Shown piece after piece: positions 1 to 8,675 of a DNA stretch of 41,292 nucleotides. The notes under the pieces are model-generated. The model was not told the DNA's origin, did no database searches, and worked only from the letters and a program-made list of their open reading frames with translations. The stretch lies in NCBI RefSeq assembly GCF_001904745.1, contig NZ_MRCD01000067.1:10048-51339 (forward strand), given 5' to 3'. Every line of letters starts with the position of its first letter. Positions within the stretch are counted from its first letter, which is position 1. The DNA comes from Calothrix sp. HK-06. Its GTDB lineage: Bacteria > Cyanobacteriota > Cyanobacteriia > Cyanobacteriales > Nostocaceae. Position numbers and translations under genes: made by a program.

Positions 1-222
1 CAGCTAAATGCCTGAGAATAGTAGTTAAGTCGGTAGTGGCAAAAGTGTTGAACTAGTTTAAATCCTAGCGATGCGACAACATCCTTGGCGCCCGCACCTG
101 TAGCTCGATACTATTATATTCGCGGTAGCTAAAAGTGTCGAAGGTAAGTGACATCTCTTGACAGGAATCCGCATTTACACTGTTGGGGAAGTTTAATCCA
201 TAAAATTATACTTTCTGATTAA

Positions 223-510
223 TCACGCAATTGGATTCTTCCCGTACTTTTCAAACAAATCATTTAACGCTTCTGCCATAAGAGCTTGAACTGTTGTTTC
301 TTCATCTATAGAAAGTTGCTTTAATTGCTTACAAGCAGCAGGGTCAAAATGTACGGTTATGGCTTTCTTGCCGCGTCGAGAAGGAGGTATTTTTTCATTA
401 ACATCATTATCTGAATTTTCAATCGATTCTGTTTTTTTACTGGCTTGGCTCCTGTTAGGTTTTTTAAAAGCATCGTTCAAAGCAGCGGCTAGGTTAGGTT
501 TTTTAGGCAT
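223..510 (-). CDS. Ribbon-helix-helix plasmid/antitoxin-like DNA-binding protein
   Basis: A 95-residue protein starting MPKKPNLAAALNDAF. It has a basic, Ser/Asn-rich N-terminal half and a C-terminal RHH fold: a beta strand (KKAITVHFD, about residues 48-56) followed by two helices ending in NDLFEKYGK. This matches the RHH family that accompanies ParA-type ATPases or acts as antitoxin on cyanobacterial plasmids. The frame is open upstream to 585, but I chose the start at 510. The longer N-terminus would be encoded by a tandem 8-bp repeat that looks like an operator, and MPKKPNL is the usual start of this family. No ATPase or toxin gene lies beside it. It probably binds DNA and represses its own promoter (inference). 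Confidence 0.7.
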   Translation of the reverse strand: MPKKPNLAAALNDAFKKPNRSQASKKTESIENSDNDVNEKIPPSRRGKKAITVHFDPAACKQLKQLSIDEETTVQALMAEALNDLFEKYGKNPIA

Positions 511-532
511 AGTAGGGGTGGTAGTACTGATT

Positions 533-556
533 GCATGATGGTATGATGGCATGATG
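533..556. promoter_or_regulatory. Three tandem 8-bp repeats, candidate RHH operator
   Basis: GCATGATG, GTATGATG and GCATGATG lie head to tail 23 bp upstream of the chosen start of the RHH gene. RHH repressors often bind short direct repeats in their own promoters, so autoregulation is a reasonable inference. Confidence 0.45.
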
Positions 557-730
557 GCAACTATTTTAACTGTTTCAAAACCCATTTATAAAGGCTTTAA
601 ATTTCATCAGCTGCTTTACTACCTGGTTCGTACTCTTGAACACTTAACCCAGCAGTAACAGCATGAACAAACGCCATTCTCTGAGTTATTTGAAAAGGAC
701 AGATTTCAATATCGTGTTGAGATATTGGAG

Positions 731-848
731 GTTAAGCCGAGATACAAGCAATTTCCGGCTAGATGGTCTGAAAAGCCTTATCCTGTAAGGGTTTAATAAA
801 TTGCTACATTAGGGTTAAAAAAGTTGTGTTTGGTAACGAGAAATTAAG
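731..848. repeat. Dispersed repeat, solo copy of an insertion-sequence end
   Basis: This stretch is alignable with 6961-7082. Both run GTTAAGCCGAGATA, an ATTTCCGG/ATTTTCGG block, CTTATCC/GCTATCCC, AATTTGCTAC or AAATTGCTAC, and GGTAACGA(G)AAAT. At 6961-7082 the repeat adjoins an IS5-type transposase remnant, so this copy is probably a leftover IS end. A third partial copy lies at about 6905-6962. The rest of the gap 586-1240 holds only a 52-codon frame (893-1051). Confidence 0.45.
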
Positions 849-892
849 GTGTTTGAGGTCATCTTGCAGCTTTTTACACATATCCTGGCTCA

Positions 893-1051
893 ATGCCAAG
901 TAGATTTAGGGAGCGTTACAGAGAGATTGAGAATGATTTGTTTTTGAGGCGCCAGCAAGCGCGTGAAGCAGAATCTTATGTACTTAAAATGTACTATTGT
1001 GCTGCACCTTATGCCTGGAGTGAGGGGCGTTCTCCCCTTCTCCAAGCCTAG
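893..1051 (+). CDS. Possible 52-residue ORF or gene fragment
   Basis: The frame opens MPSRFRERYREIEND and is rich in Arg and Glu for the first 30 residues, as a real helix would be. It ends in a less protein-like tail. I do not recognise the family. It lies just past an IS-end repeat and may be the leftover start of an interrupted gene. It has no clear ribosome binding site. Confidence 0.25.
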   Translation: MPSRFRERYREIENDLFLRRQQAREAESYVLKMYYCAAPYAWSEGRSPLLQA

Positions 1052-1240
1052 GCTCTCATGTCCAAATCCAGTACGGCTATGGTGTGAAGGGTAGGGATAA
1101 TCAAGAGTTTTTGACTTATATCAGCCAGTTATGACTTAAATCTTAAAATTTTAAGGTTTGACAAAATAAAAAATTCTTTTTTTGATGTAAAATCTTAACT
1201 TGAGAACGATTTAATAACTTAATAACCAACAAAATAAGAA

Positions 1241-1840
1241 ATGCAAAAGTCAGTTGTTCGTGAAGTTTTGGTAGCGGGAATTGCTTTTTGTTGTGGTGCC
1301 GTAGCAACAAGTATCTTATCTATTTCTCTACCACAAGCTGTGGCACAAAGAGCGTCTAGAGAAACACTAGTAGCTCAATCTGTAGTTGATGATAAAATGG
1401 AACTGAAATTTGAATCACGCGGCTGCCAGAGGATAAAAGCCACACAAGTGAGTTGTGATATTTTAGTTACCAATATAGGTAAGGAACGCCAAACTCTGAG
1501 ATTTGCAGTTAGCCCTAATTATGACCCAATTAGAACAAATGCTATCGATGCTTCTGGTACTGTGTACACCGCCCAAACAATACAATCTGGCTCAGGTCTT
1601 ACTGGAGGTTCTAAAGGAGGAGAGTATTTTAATATCAGTTTAGCTACTGGTATCCCCACAAAAATAACATCTACCTTTGAAATACCACAAGAAATTACTA
1701 ATTTAGGTGCTTTGGATGTAGGTTATTTGAATAACGGTGGAGGCTATACAAAAACGGCTATTCCCAATATTGGCACAATAGCATCCAATTCAGCATCTAC
1801 AAAAAATCCATGTCCACCCTGCCCCACTCGTAACCGCTAA
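1241..1840 (+). CDS. Secreted hypothetical protein with a cyanobacterial beta-sandwich-like domain
   Basis: The 199-residue product starts with a signal peptide: a hydrophobic core at about residues 10-33 and a probable cleavage after AVA (about 33-35). The mature part has a Cys pair in GCQRIK and VSCDIL (about 62 and 72), then alternating hydrophobic strands (ILVTNIG, LRFAV). This pattern, 'C-x8/9-C-x-I-x-V-T-N', occurs in many small exported cyanobacterial proteins of unknown function. The C-terminus carries a CPPC motif in NPCPPCPT that could be redox-active or an anchor. The gene is monocistronic, with an AT-rich leader upstream and a clear terminator downstream. Function is unknown. Confidence 0.75.
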   Translation: MQKSVVREVLVAGIAFCCGAVATSILSISLPQAVAQRASRETLVAQSVVDDKMELKFESRGCQRIKATQVSCDILVTNIGKERQTLRFAVSPNYDPIRTNAIDASGTVYTAQTIQSGSGLTGGSKGGEYFNISLATGIPTKITSTFEIPQEITNLGALDVGYLNNGGGYTKTAIPNIGTIASNSASTKNPCPPCPTRNR

Positions 1841-1900
1841 GGTCATGAATTTATCAGGAGTCTTACAGGTTTGTAAATAGTCTTATTCAGTAAATGACTA

Positions 1901-1937
1901 AACCTCTAAAAAGTTCAAGTTAGAGGTTTTTTTATTT
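1901..1937 (+). terminator. Rho-independent terminator
   Basis: AACCTCTAA and TTAGAGGTT form a 9-bp stem with a 10-nt loop, followed directly by a T-rich tract. It sits 60 bp after the secreted-protein gene. The stretch from here to 2243 holds no convincing gene. Confidence 0.8.
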
Positions 1938-2243
1938 TAATAATATATACACTATATTAGAACGTTAAGTAATTTTAGAAGCTATAAAAAACCCTCAAGC
2001 CAAAGGAGGGTGAGGGATTACGAGAAATTGACTTCTGTCATTGTGCGTTATTTATCTTACCTTAAAGTTTGATATCAAATTCAAATAACCGAGACTCGTG
2101 CGCGCTGCGAGTTTGATATTGGTACAGGGGTTTGGGGCAATTGCCGTGTCTTGTTTCGCAATTGGCACCGAACCTGTAGCCTTGTACTGTTGTAGTTGCG
2201 GGTAAAAGAAACGTCTAGGGAGTGTAAGCAACCTTGACAATAT

Positions 2244-2411
2244 TTACTTGAAACCCAGTTGCTGTTCAAGGTCATCAATATTTTTGATTTGACTCCAATC
2301 AATATCAGAATTTAAAAGCAACTTGGCAGCGGTTGATAGTAAGTGTTGTGGGTAAACTCGCTCGTTCGCTGGAACTGGCTCAGTATTGTTTGCTCGAACA
2401 ATCCGAGCCAT
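2244..2411 (-). CDS. Small 55-residue hypothetical protein
   Basis: This short frame starts MARIVRANNTEPVPANE and ends DIDWSQIKNIDDLEQQLGFK, followed by TAA. The balanced composition, the amphipathic C-terminal helix and the complete start-to-stop frame suggest a real small gene. It is divergent from the PspA-like gene, with 62 bp between the two starts, so they may share a promoter region. The family is not recognised. It could be the conserved tail of a larger ancestral protein. Confidence 0.45.
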   Translation of the reverse strand: MARIVRANNTEPVPANERVYPQHLLSTAAKLLLNSDIDWSQIKNIDDLEQQLGFK

Positions 2412-2473
2412 CTATGGTATTTTTGACATATTTACTGACTTAAATATTGTTGCTGGAAGCAACAATCTTAGCC

Positions 2474-3148
2474 ATGCTTTACGAAAAAGAGCAATTGTTA
2501 CTAGATAAGCAGAAAGAATTAATCGAATTCCGACAGTTAGTTACTCAGACTATTGCCAGCCAAAAACGTATTGAGCAACAGTACTACGAGGCTCAAAAGG
2601 AAGCGAAAGAATGGCAGGATGATGTCGATAAAGCACAGCAAGAAGGGGATATAATGTTAGTTAGTCAAGCACTAAATCGGCAAGAATATTATGCCAAAGC
2701 TGCCCTTCATTTGAAAGCTTATCTTGACGAACAAACTGTCCAGGTAGAAACCCAAAAGCAACAGCTAATAAAGTTTGAAAGCGAAATTATTAAACTTAAA
2801 ATCGAAGTGGAAATCGAAGAAGAAATACGCACCATACAAAAGCTAAGAAAAAAATCTAAAAGTTCTCAAGTAGGCAAAGAGGAATTCCGCCAGATAGTTG
2901 CAGAGGCTATTGCTAGTCAAAAACGCATTGAGGAAAAGTATAACGAAGCTCAAGAAGATGCGAAGAAATGGCAACAAAATGCCCAACTTTCTCTTCAGAA
3001 GGGTGATGAAGCATTGGCTCGTCAAGCTTTACACAGAGAAAAGTTTTATGAAGAGTCTGTTATTAAATTGAAATCTAATTTAGACGAAATAACTTCTCTA
3101 GCAGAGTTGTTAAAACAGGTTTTGATGGAAAGAGAAAGCAATCTCTAA
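2474..3148 (+). CDS. PspA/IM30-like coiled-coil protein with a duplicated motif
   Basis: About 224 residues, almost wholly alpha-helical and charged. Two copies of one roughly 65-residue unit are present. Each begins IASQKRIEQ/E, continues Y-x-EAQ-x-(E/D)A-x-x-W, then QQEGD or LQKGD, then QAL-x-R, and ends LK(A/S)-x-LDE. That unit matches the part of PspA/IM30 (Vipp1) proteins that reads 'EAxxWxxxAxxALxxGxExLARxAL'. PspA proteins bind membranes and form ESCRT-III-like polymers under envelope stress. This one carries the unit twice and lacks the usual N-terminal amphipathic helix and full hairpin. I chose the ATG at 2474; an in-frame TTG at 2447 is possible. A role at the membrane is an inference. 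Confidence 0.6.
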   Translation: MLYEKEQLLLDKQKELIEFRQLVTQTIASQKRIEQQYYEAQKEAKEWQDDVDKAQQEGDIMLVSQALNRQEYYAKAALHLKAYLDEQTVQVETQKQQLIKFESEIIKLKIEVEIEEEIRTIQKLRKKSKSSQVGKEEFRQIVAEAIASQKRIEEKYNEAQEDAKKWQQNAQLSLQKGDEALARQALHREKFYEESVIKLKSNLDEITSLAELLKQVLMERESNL

Positions 3149-3257
3149 ACATGGCTTGACTGTGCCAAAAGAAAAATTTTGTACGCACTCGTAAATATTC
3201 AAAACCATAAAAGTCATGTGGTGCAAGCGTTTTAGACATTTTTTTAGCATTTAGTGA

Positions 3258-3473
3258 CTAAAAGTAGTAAAAAACATCCTTCCAGGGCTTTGGTTTGAAA
3301 AGCTTGCCTGATAATACTTTTAGCAATTCGTCTAATTTCGAGCGCGTACAAAAAATCTTTTTTGGTGCGATGATCCCTTCTACAGTTTCTTTGAGATTGG
3401 CTAATTCCTGTTCGTATAGATAATCGTCTGTACCATTGTCTGTACCGGGTGCAGAATCCAAAACGCATCGCAA
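3258..3473 (-). CDS. Possible C-terminal gene fragment
   Basis: The frame ends protein-like (RSKLDELLKVLSGKLFKPKP then WKDVFYYF), with an amphipathic helix before it. The upstream part (DSAPGTDNGTDD) looks less natural, and no good start site is visible. I read it as the tail of a lost gene and do not recognise the family. Confidence 0.3.
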   Translation of the reverse strand: MRCVLDSAPGTDNGTDDYLYEQELANLKETVEGIIAPKKIFCTRSKLDELLKVLSGKLFKPKPWKDVFYYF

Positions 3474-3626
3474 ACCTTCAATTACTAGCGCTCGAAGAGC
3501 GTGGTTTCGTTTTTTTCATCCGTAGGAGCGTGACTTCCTCCCTTACGCTTGTATTCGTATACTTTTATGGTAGGTTGCCTAAAAAACTTTTATCATACTA
3601 TAAAGAAATTTTTTGCGAGAGGTCTA

Positions 3627-5577
3627 ATGAGCATTGATAATACTCGCACTCGGAATATCTTGCTTTTATCTGCAAATCCTAAAGGTACTAGCCAATTGCG
3701 TCTAGCGTCTGAAATGCGCGATATTAAGGAAGGGTTGAGATTGTCAAAGAATCGTGACCTATTTTCAATTAATGCAGCAGAAGCTGTACGCCCCAGAGAT
3801 ATACGTAGAGCAATTTTGACATATAAACCACATATTATTCACTTTTCTGGGCATGGTTCTCAAGAAGAAGGTTTGTTATTTGAAGATGAGGCGGGTGCAG
3901 TCAATTTTGTTGATGGGTCAGCTTTAGCTGGTTTATTTGAACTATTTGCTTCGCAAGTTGAGTGTGTTGTTCTCAATGCTTACTATTCAAAATATCAAGC
4001 TGCGGAAATTGCCCGACATATTAATTATGTAGTGGGGATGAGTCAGGAAATTCAAGATAAAGCGGCAATTGAATTTGCTGTGGGCTTTTATGATGGACTA
4101 GGCGCCGGGGAAGGTTATGATTTTGCTTATAAATTAGGTTGCAATGCCATCCAGATGGCTGGAATAAAACAGCATTTAATTCCAGAGCTAATTCCTTTTC
4201 ATAATTTATGTGATAATTTAAATGATAATTTCAAGTTGCAATTATCATCAGCAGTATCTAAAAAATATCTTTCCGAAGTATCCCAAAAAATATATATTGA
4301 AAGACCTCCAATTGAGCAAAAATGCTATCAATAGATTTTACAACCAGGCGCCTTAATTCGTCTCAAAGCACCGCAGAGAATGGGGAAGACATGGCTTTTG
4401 GAGAATTTGCTGTCATATGCTAGAGAGAAGGGTTATCAGACAGTAAAACTAGATTTGCTGCAAGCTGAAGATTCGATTATGGATAAGTTGAAAACCTTCT
4501 TGCAGTGGGTATGCGTTGATGTTTCTGATAGCTTAGACATCGAACCCTAAATTAATGAAACTTGGCAAGATATATATGGAGTGAATAAAAATTGTACTCG
4601 TTACTTTCAAAAGTATTTCTTATCGAGCGAAACTCCTTTAGTCTTTGCTATAGATAATTTTGAGCGATTATTTGCATATTCAGATATTTTCTCTCAATTT
4701 TGCTTACTGTTGCGGGGTTGGTATGAAAATGCCAAAGGAGGAGACAGAGTAGCTAATATTTGGAAGAAACTGCGGTTAGTGGTGGTTCATTCGACTGAAG
4801 TTTATCCTACTTTGGATAGCAATCACTCACCCTTTAATGTTGGGATACCAATTGAATTACCTGAATTTAATCAGCAACAGGTAAAATCTTTGGCAACTAA
4901 ATATGGGTTAGATAACCGGAGGACAACCATTTTTGACACAGAAATTGTGTTATTTTATGGTGGAAGAATCACAAAAAGATAATCATCGTTCTGTTGAGCA
5001 GGTAGTGAGAGTCAGGATAATTGAAAATTGGGAATTGCAAGATGAACCGGAGCATTTACGCACCATTTGCAGACGAATTTTAAGAGATGAGGAGCGCGCG
5101 GCATATTTATTAGAATTGTATCAGCAAATTCGCGGCTCGGCAGAGGTATTAAATAATGATAGTATAGAACAAAGCGAGCTATTATTATCAGGTTTAGTTA
5201 GCAAGCAACAGGATAAATTAAAAGTTTCTAATCAAATTTATCAGGAGGTTTTTAATCAAAATTGGGTTGAAGGCGAATTAAAGAAATTGCGCCCCTATTC
5301 AGAAACTTTTAAAGCTTGGGTTGCTTCTGGGTTTGCTGATGAGTCGCGACTTTTGCGGGGAAATGCGCTCTTTGATGCGGAGGAATGGGCAAAGGATAAG
5401 AATTTAAGTTATCAAGACAAACAGTTTTTAGCTGCTAGTAGAGAGAAAGAAATTCAAGAAGAAATTGCTGCCAGGGAAAAAGAAGCACAGTTAGAGAGGG
5501 AGAGAAAGGATAGAGAAGCGACTGAAGAAAGAAACCTATTATTAACTTGGACTTTGGACAAAATAGTACGTTCGTGA
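3627..5577 (+). pseudogene. CHAT protease - AAA-like STAND ATPase, decayed
   Basis: The frame from 3627 (SD-like GAGAGG just before the ATG) encodes a CHAT caspase-like domain with the catalytic His in HFSGHGS. The expected catalytic Cys in VVLNACYS is Tyr here (VVLNAYYS). The frame then hits a TAG at 4332. The same frame continues with the AAA-like (AAA_35) signature ILQPGALIRLKAPQRMGKTW (Walker A), then a TAA at 4548. It runs on through an FAIDNFERLF Walker-B-like stretch to 4982. A frameshift near 4940-4980 leads into the distal ATPase region (NWELQDEPEHL, GLVSKQQDKLKVSNQIY, NQNWVE) and a Glu/Arg coiled coil ending at 5577. Intact relatives usually go on into WD40 or other sensor repeats, absent here. 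The gene once coded a stress- or invasion-sensing protease and is now dead. Confidence 0.8.
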
Positions 5578-6458
5578 ACTAAAACAGATGCAGCTTTCTT
5601 ATCCCAGTTAGGCTAGAACGTGGTCGGGTAGGTTAGGGGTAGCGATACCCCTACCATAACACAGACCCCAGTTCTAAGGTTTGTCATTGATTATACTATG
5701 GCGAGAGTGACAAAAGAGGGTTATGCTTCCAATTGACTTTGGCAAAGTTATACTTTCATTTTTTCAGCACGTAATTACGTTATTTTTTTGGAATTTTGTG
5801 TTCAATTTAATCTATAAATTTTAAACTGTATTAATGCTATCCATTGTGATATAAACATTTCAGACTGTTTACTTAACTTAACCATTAAGGCTTGCTTATG
5901 GTGTCATTTTTGGGTTTCGGCAATATTATCATTTCAGGCGCCAAATTTTGAAGACGGCGTTATTAACCTTTGAATAGGTCTTTCAGTCCTTTTTGTAACT
6001 TAAAGGATAAAGTGGCCGTTCTGAAAGCATAAAATGATCACACGACAAAACCCAAGCTAGAAGTATGTTTTCGGGTGTTTATACGTTAATAATGTGAGAA
6101 CGTACAGAACCGTCCACAACGATAAAATAAGGATTATAGCTTTGTTGGGGCGGCCACTTTATGCTTTAAAAGCGGCCATCTTATCCTTTAAACTACACTT
6201 TTCGTGGCAATATTATGGTTCCTGTTTTGGCAATATTATCGTCACACCGACATTGACTTGTTTGCAGTTTGAAGCATTTATGTTTGCAGTTTGTTACAAG
6301 TAGCAGGCGCCAACCTTACTAAACGCTTACCTACAAAAAAAATTAAGGATGCTACAGATAAATATTCATTATATTTATCTAAAGATACAATCCTTTTACA
6401 TTTGAATAATTATAGTACTTTTTATCCCGGTCTAATAAAAATGAAGGACTGTCAAATA
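5578..6458. other. Gene-free stretch with hairpins and repeats
   Basis: I see no credible gene here. A hairpin AGGGGTA-GCGA-TACCCCT lies at 5635-5652, without a T tract. The 11-mer GGCAATATTAT occurs at 5920, 6207 and 6230 in one orientation. A paired-repeat structure sits between them (separate entry). GTTTGCAGTTTG is repeated at 6261 and 6283. The 69-codon frame at 6094-6303 overlaps these repeats and is probably not coding. Confidence 0.5.
6003..6190. repeat. MITE-like structure with two 17-bp units at each end
   Basis: The left side has AAAGGATAAAGTGGCCG (6003-6019) and a related AAAGCATAAAATGATC (6025-6040). The right side has CGGCCACTTTATGCTTT (6152-6168) and CGGCCATCTTATCCTTT (6174-6190), which are the same unit in inverted orientation. 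Two like-oriented units facing two inverted ones resembles paired transposase binding sites at transposon ends. The 110 bp between them are non-coding. Confidence 0.4.
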
Positions 6459-6863
6459 ATGACTAGCAACAAAACATTATCAGTTTTGCTTTTTGTCTCT
6501 ATGACATTTACGAGTTTGAGCTTTTTAGGGAAAGAAGCTTTAGCTGGAGATTTTGGTCGTACCTGCGGTGAGTTAAATATGAGTTCTACCGGTAATGGAA
6601 TTATTTTGAGTGCAAGTTGCAGAGATCGTGGCGGTCAATGGCGTCCCTCTCTTTTGAATTTAAGTAATGGTATAGGAAATGCAGACGGAAGGTTAGTACC
6701 AAAAAGTGGAGCTTTTGAAAAGAGTTGCAGAATTTTAGGTTTGTCCGGAACTACCTTACAGGCGCAATGTCAACAATCCGTGGGGGGGCTGCTTACACCG
6801 ACAGATATAAATTTAAATGATTTCATTTCTAATGAAGATGGAAGGCTGAAGTTTGATTTTTAA
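6459..6863 (+). CDS. Secreted cyanovirin-N homology (CVNH) lectin
   Basis: About 134 residues. A signal peptide (MTSNKTLSVLLFVSMTFTSL, cleavage probably after ALA near residue 29) precedes two tandem CVNH half-domains. Half one has FGRTCGELNM, ILSASCRDRGGQWRPSLLNL and NADGRL. Half two has EKSCRILGLSGTTLQAQCQQ, LTPTDINL and NEDGRLKF. Each half keeps the Cys pair and the 'D-G-x-L' end typical of cyanovirin-N, a domain that binds high-mannose or related glycans. The ATG at 6459 was chosen because it starts the signal peptide; AAGGAC lies about 12 nt upstream. The frame is open further upstream but that part is not protein-like. The gene stands alone. Export and sugar binding follow from the family; the natural ligand is unknown. 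Confidence 0.8.
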   Translation: MTSNKTLSVLLFVSMTFTSLSFLGKEALAGDFGRTCGELNMSSTGNGIILSASCRDRGGQWRPSLLNLSNGIGNADGRLVPKSGAFEKSCRILGLSGTTLQAQCQQSVGGLLTPTDINLNDFISNEDGRLKFDF

Positions 6864-6960
6864 CTAACTCGCACAAGAAAAACTTATGAATTAGCAAATG
6901 GGCATTGAGCCGAGATACGAGTAATTTCCGGCAAGATGGACTGAAAACGCTTATCCTATA

Positions 6961-7082
6961 TGAGGTTAAGCCGAGATAGCTGTATTTTCGGAAATAGAGG
7001 CTCTTAACGGCTATCCCACTAGTCGTTTGATAATTTGCTACTTTGTTGTACTTAAAGCTGTTATGGGTAACGAAAAATCAAG
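6961..7082. repeat. IS5-type element end (copy of the repeat at 731)
   Basis: This stretch matches 731-848 and lies directly beyond the 3' end of a transposase remnant on the minus strand, as an IS end should. A partial third copy (GAGCCGAGATACGAGTAATT) sits just before it at 6908. I could not identify a matching inverted repeat on the other side with certainty. Confidence 0.45.
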
Positions 7083-7420
7083 GGATACCCACCATCCATC
7101 CAAATCGTGTGTAGCCGTTTAACTTTGCCCTTCATGCCATGAACTTTGTTAAGAACTTGCTTCGCTCCTTGTTGTGTACCAAGAGCCAAGTACCATCTTG
7201 ACGCCATCTTCGGAAATAACCGTAAACTGTAGACCAAGCTGGAAAATCTCCGGGCAGTGCTCGCCATGTACACCCTTGGCATAGTACGTACATAATTGCG
7301 TTAACGACAGTATAAATTACCACGGTACGTGGGCACCCACCAGTTAAAGCTTGCTGGAAAGAGTCCTGCTATTAACTCCCACTGTTCCCACGTCAAGTTG
7401 CTAGGAAAGGCTATAGTCAT
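7061..7420 (-). pseudogene. IS5-family transposase remnant, internally deleted
   Basis: On the minus strand the remnant starts at 7420 with MTIAFPSNLTWEQWELIAGL. After a frameshift it continues VVNAIMYVLCQGCTWRALPG, then DFPAWSTVYGYFRRW. These are the N-terminal signatures of IS5-family (IS1031-like) transposases. After about 95 residues it jumps to a short piece of the DDE domain (LHTIWMDGGYP) and stops. The middle of the catalytic domain is gone and three reading frames are used, so it is inactive. Confidence 0.75.
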
Positions 7421-7566
7421 TTGCCTACAAGGTGCTGTTTTCTTCAAATTTCAGCATAAGCTTTGTGGGCTTTCTTACAACAGACCCCCACTTTTAAAAC
7501 ATCCTCTTAATAACGGCATCATCTTCAACGCTACCATGTTGATTTTGTAGTGCTAGTTTCAGTAAA

Positions 7567-8158
7567 TTAACTACAATATCCGCGTGGGAGTCGGTGACAC
7601 AGAATATTAATGTTTTCTCTGGTTGTAACGGGTCGATTTTGCGCCAACTCTGCGGCTGTAGGTGTCGTCTCTAATTCACTACGTAGCGTTGCTAATTCTT
7701 CTAATAAAGCTTGATTTTCCTGCTTGGGGTTAAGTGGTGGAACGAAGGCGCCGGGATGAAACTCAGCATCTTTGGTAACAATGCGGTAATACCAAATACC
7801 CAACGAGCGCGCATGTTTTAAATTACTTAATGCTACACGTTGATTACCACCAAATGCATGGTTTGCATCATTGCCCGCGCGTCGTAACTCATCAAACAAA
7901 TCGTAAACTTTCGGCTTTAATACATTCTTATCCCGCTTTTTCTCCGCATCAAGTCTATTTGACGTTTACCCTCAGTATCATACATCCGAACCCTTGCAGC
8001 TATTACCTGTAAGAGATATTCACCATACTGCCGCAGCTTCAATAAACATGTGTTTGGGTCATCCGCGAAGTATCTTTCAGCCAAGGCGCAAGGAGCCGCG
8101 CTAGCTGTTGGTCATGCTGCGCGATAAATCCAAAATTAGGCGAGGTCGGCTGGGGCAT
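7567..8158 (-). pseudogene. Type I restriction R subunit (HsdR) N-terminal remnant
   Basis: From an ATG at 8158 the minus strand reads PQPTSPNFGFIAQHDQQLA. After frameshifts come FADDPNTCLLKLRQYGEYL and then a long open frame LFDELRRAGNDANHAFGGN, NLKHARSLGIWYYRIV, FHPGAFVPP. These pieces match the DUF4145-type N-terminal domain of HsdR and related DEAD-helicase restriction proteins. The helicase and nuclease domains are missing, and no hsdM or hsdS is nearby. At least two frameshifts make this a dead fragment of a restriction-modification locus. Confidence 0.75.
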
Positions 8159-8675
8159 TCGGTAAAATTGTGATACATATAGTCTGTATATTTTATGGCA
8201 AATTACTTAAGATTTGACCATGAGAATAATTACAATTGTGAGCCTAAATGCTTATACAGACTAATCTTGATAGTTTTGTAGCAAGTTAATTTATTGGGCA
8301 CCAGTTGTAATTAGTTTAACCGCACTACTAGTAGTTTATTTGTAAAATTGAAGCGTCTACTCGCGCCCTAGAAGCGCGATAAATAAGAACATTGGTGCCT
8401 AGCTTACAAAAAACTGGCTCTATGTTTTGAACTGGCGTGGCGCCTTCTGTACTGCCCCTAGTTAAGAGGGAACTATAGTTGCGCTCTCTGAATAAAAACC
8501 TTGATATACAATAGTTTTCGCCCTTTCCCACTCAAAGCTGCATAAACCAAAATTCTCACCTGTAATTAAAAATATGAGCGGTTGAGAGGCTGAAACCCAA
8601 CTCCCAAGTACTCTTCACCGCTTTCAACACAAAAATTTTAAACACTCAAGAACATTATTTAAAAGGTATCAAATC
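8159..8675. other. Gene-free stretch before the amine oxidase
   Basis: I see no credible gene. The stretch is AT-rich near 8160-8340. Good spacing and an AAAGG just before 8676 suggest that the last 100-200 bp carry the amine oxidase promoter. No strong -35/-10 pair could be singled out. Confidence 0.4.

Noticed and set aside
92-2240. Weak similarity between about 105-165 and about 2175-2240 (ACCTGTAGC, TACT-TTGTAGTT-like blocks)
   Set aside because: Too diverged to be sure it is a repeat; could be chance in AT-rich DNA.
2052-2302. Two overlapping minus-strand frames of 62 and 73 codons
   Set aside because: A shorter 55-codon frame (2244-2411) in another register has far better composition and a complete start and stop.
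4332-4334. Possible stop-codon readthrough in the CHAT-ATPase gene
   Set aside because: A second in-frame stop, a frameshift and the loss of the catalytic Cys point to plain decay.
6094-6303. 69-codon open frame
   Set aside because: It overlaps the repeat cluster and its protein has unnatural composition; no ribosome binding site.
8328-8531. 67-codon minus-strand frame before the amine oxidase
   Set aside because: Unlike any protein pattern; probably leader and promoter DNA.
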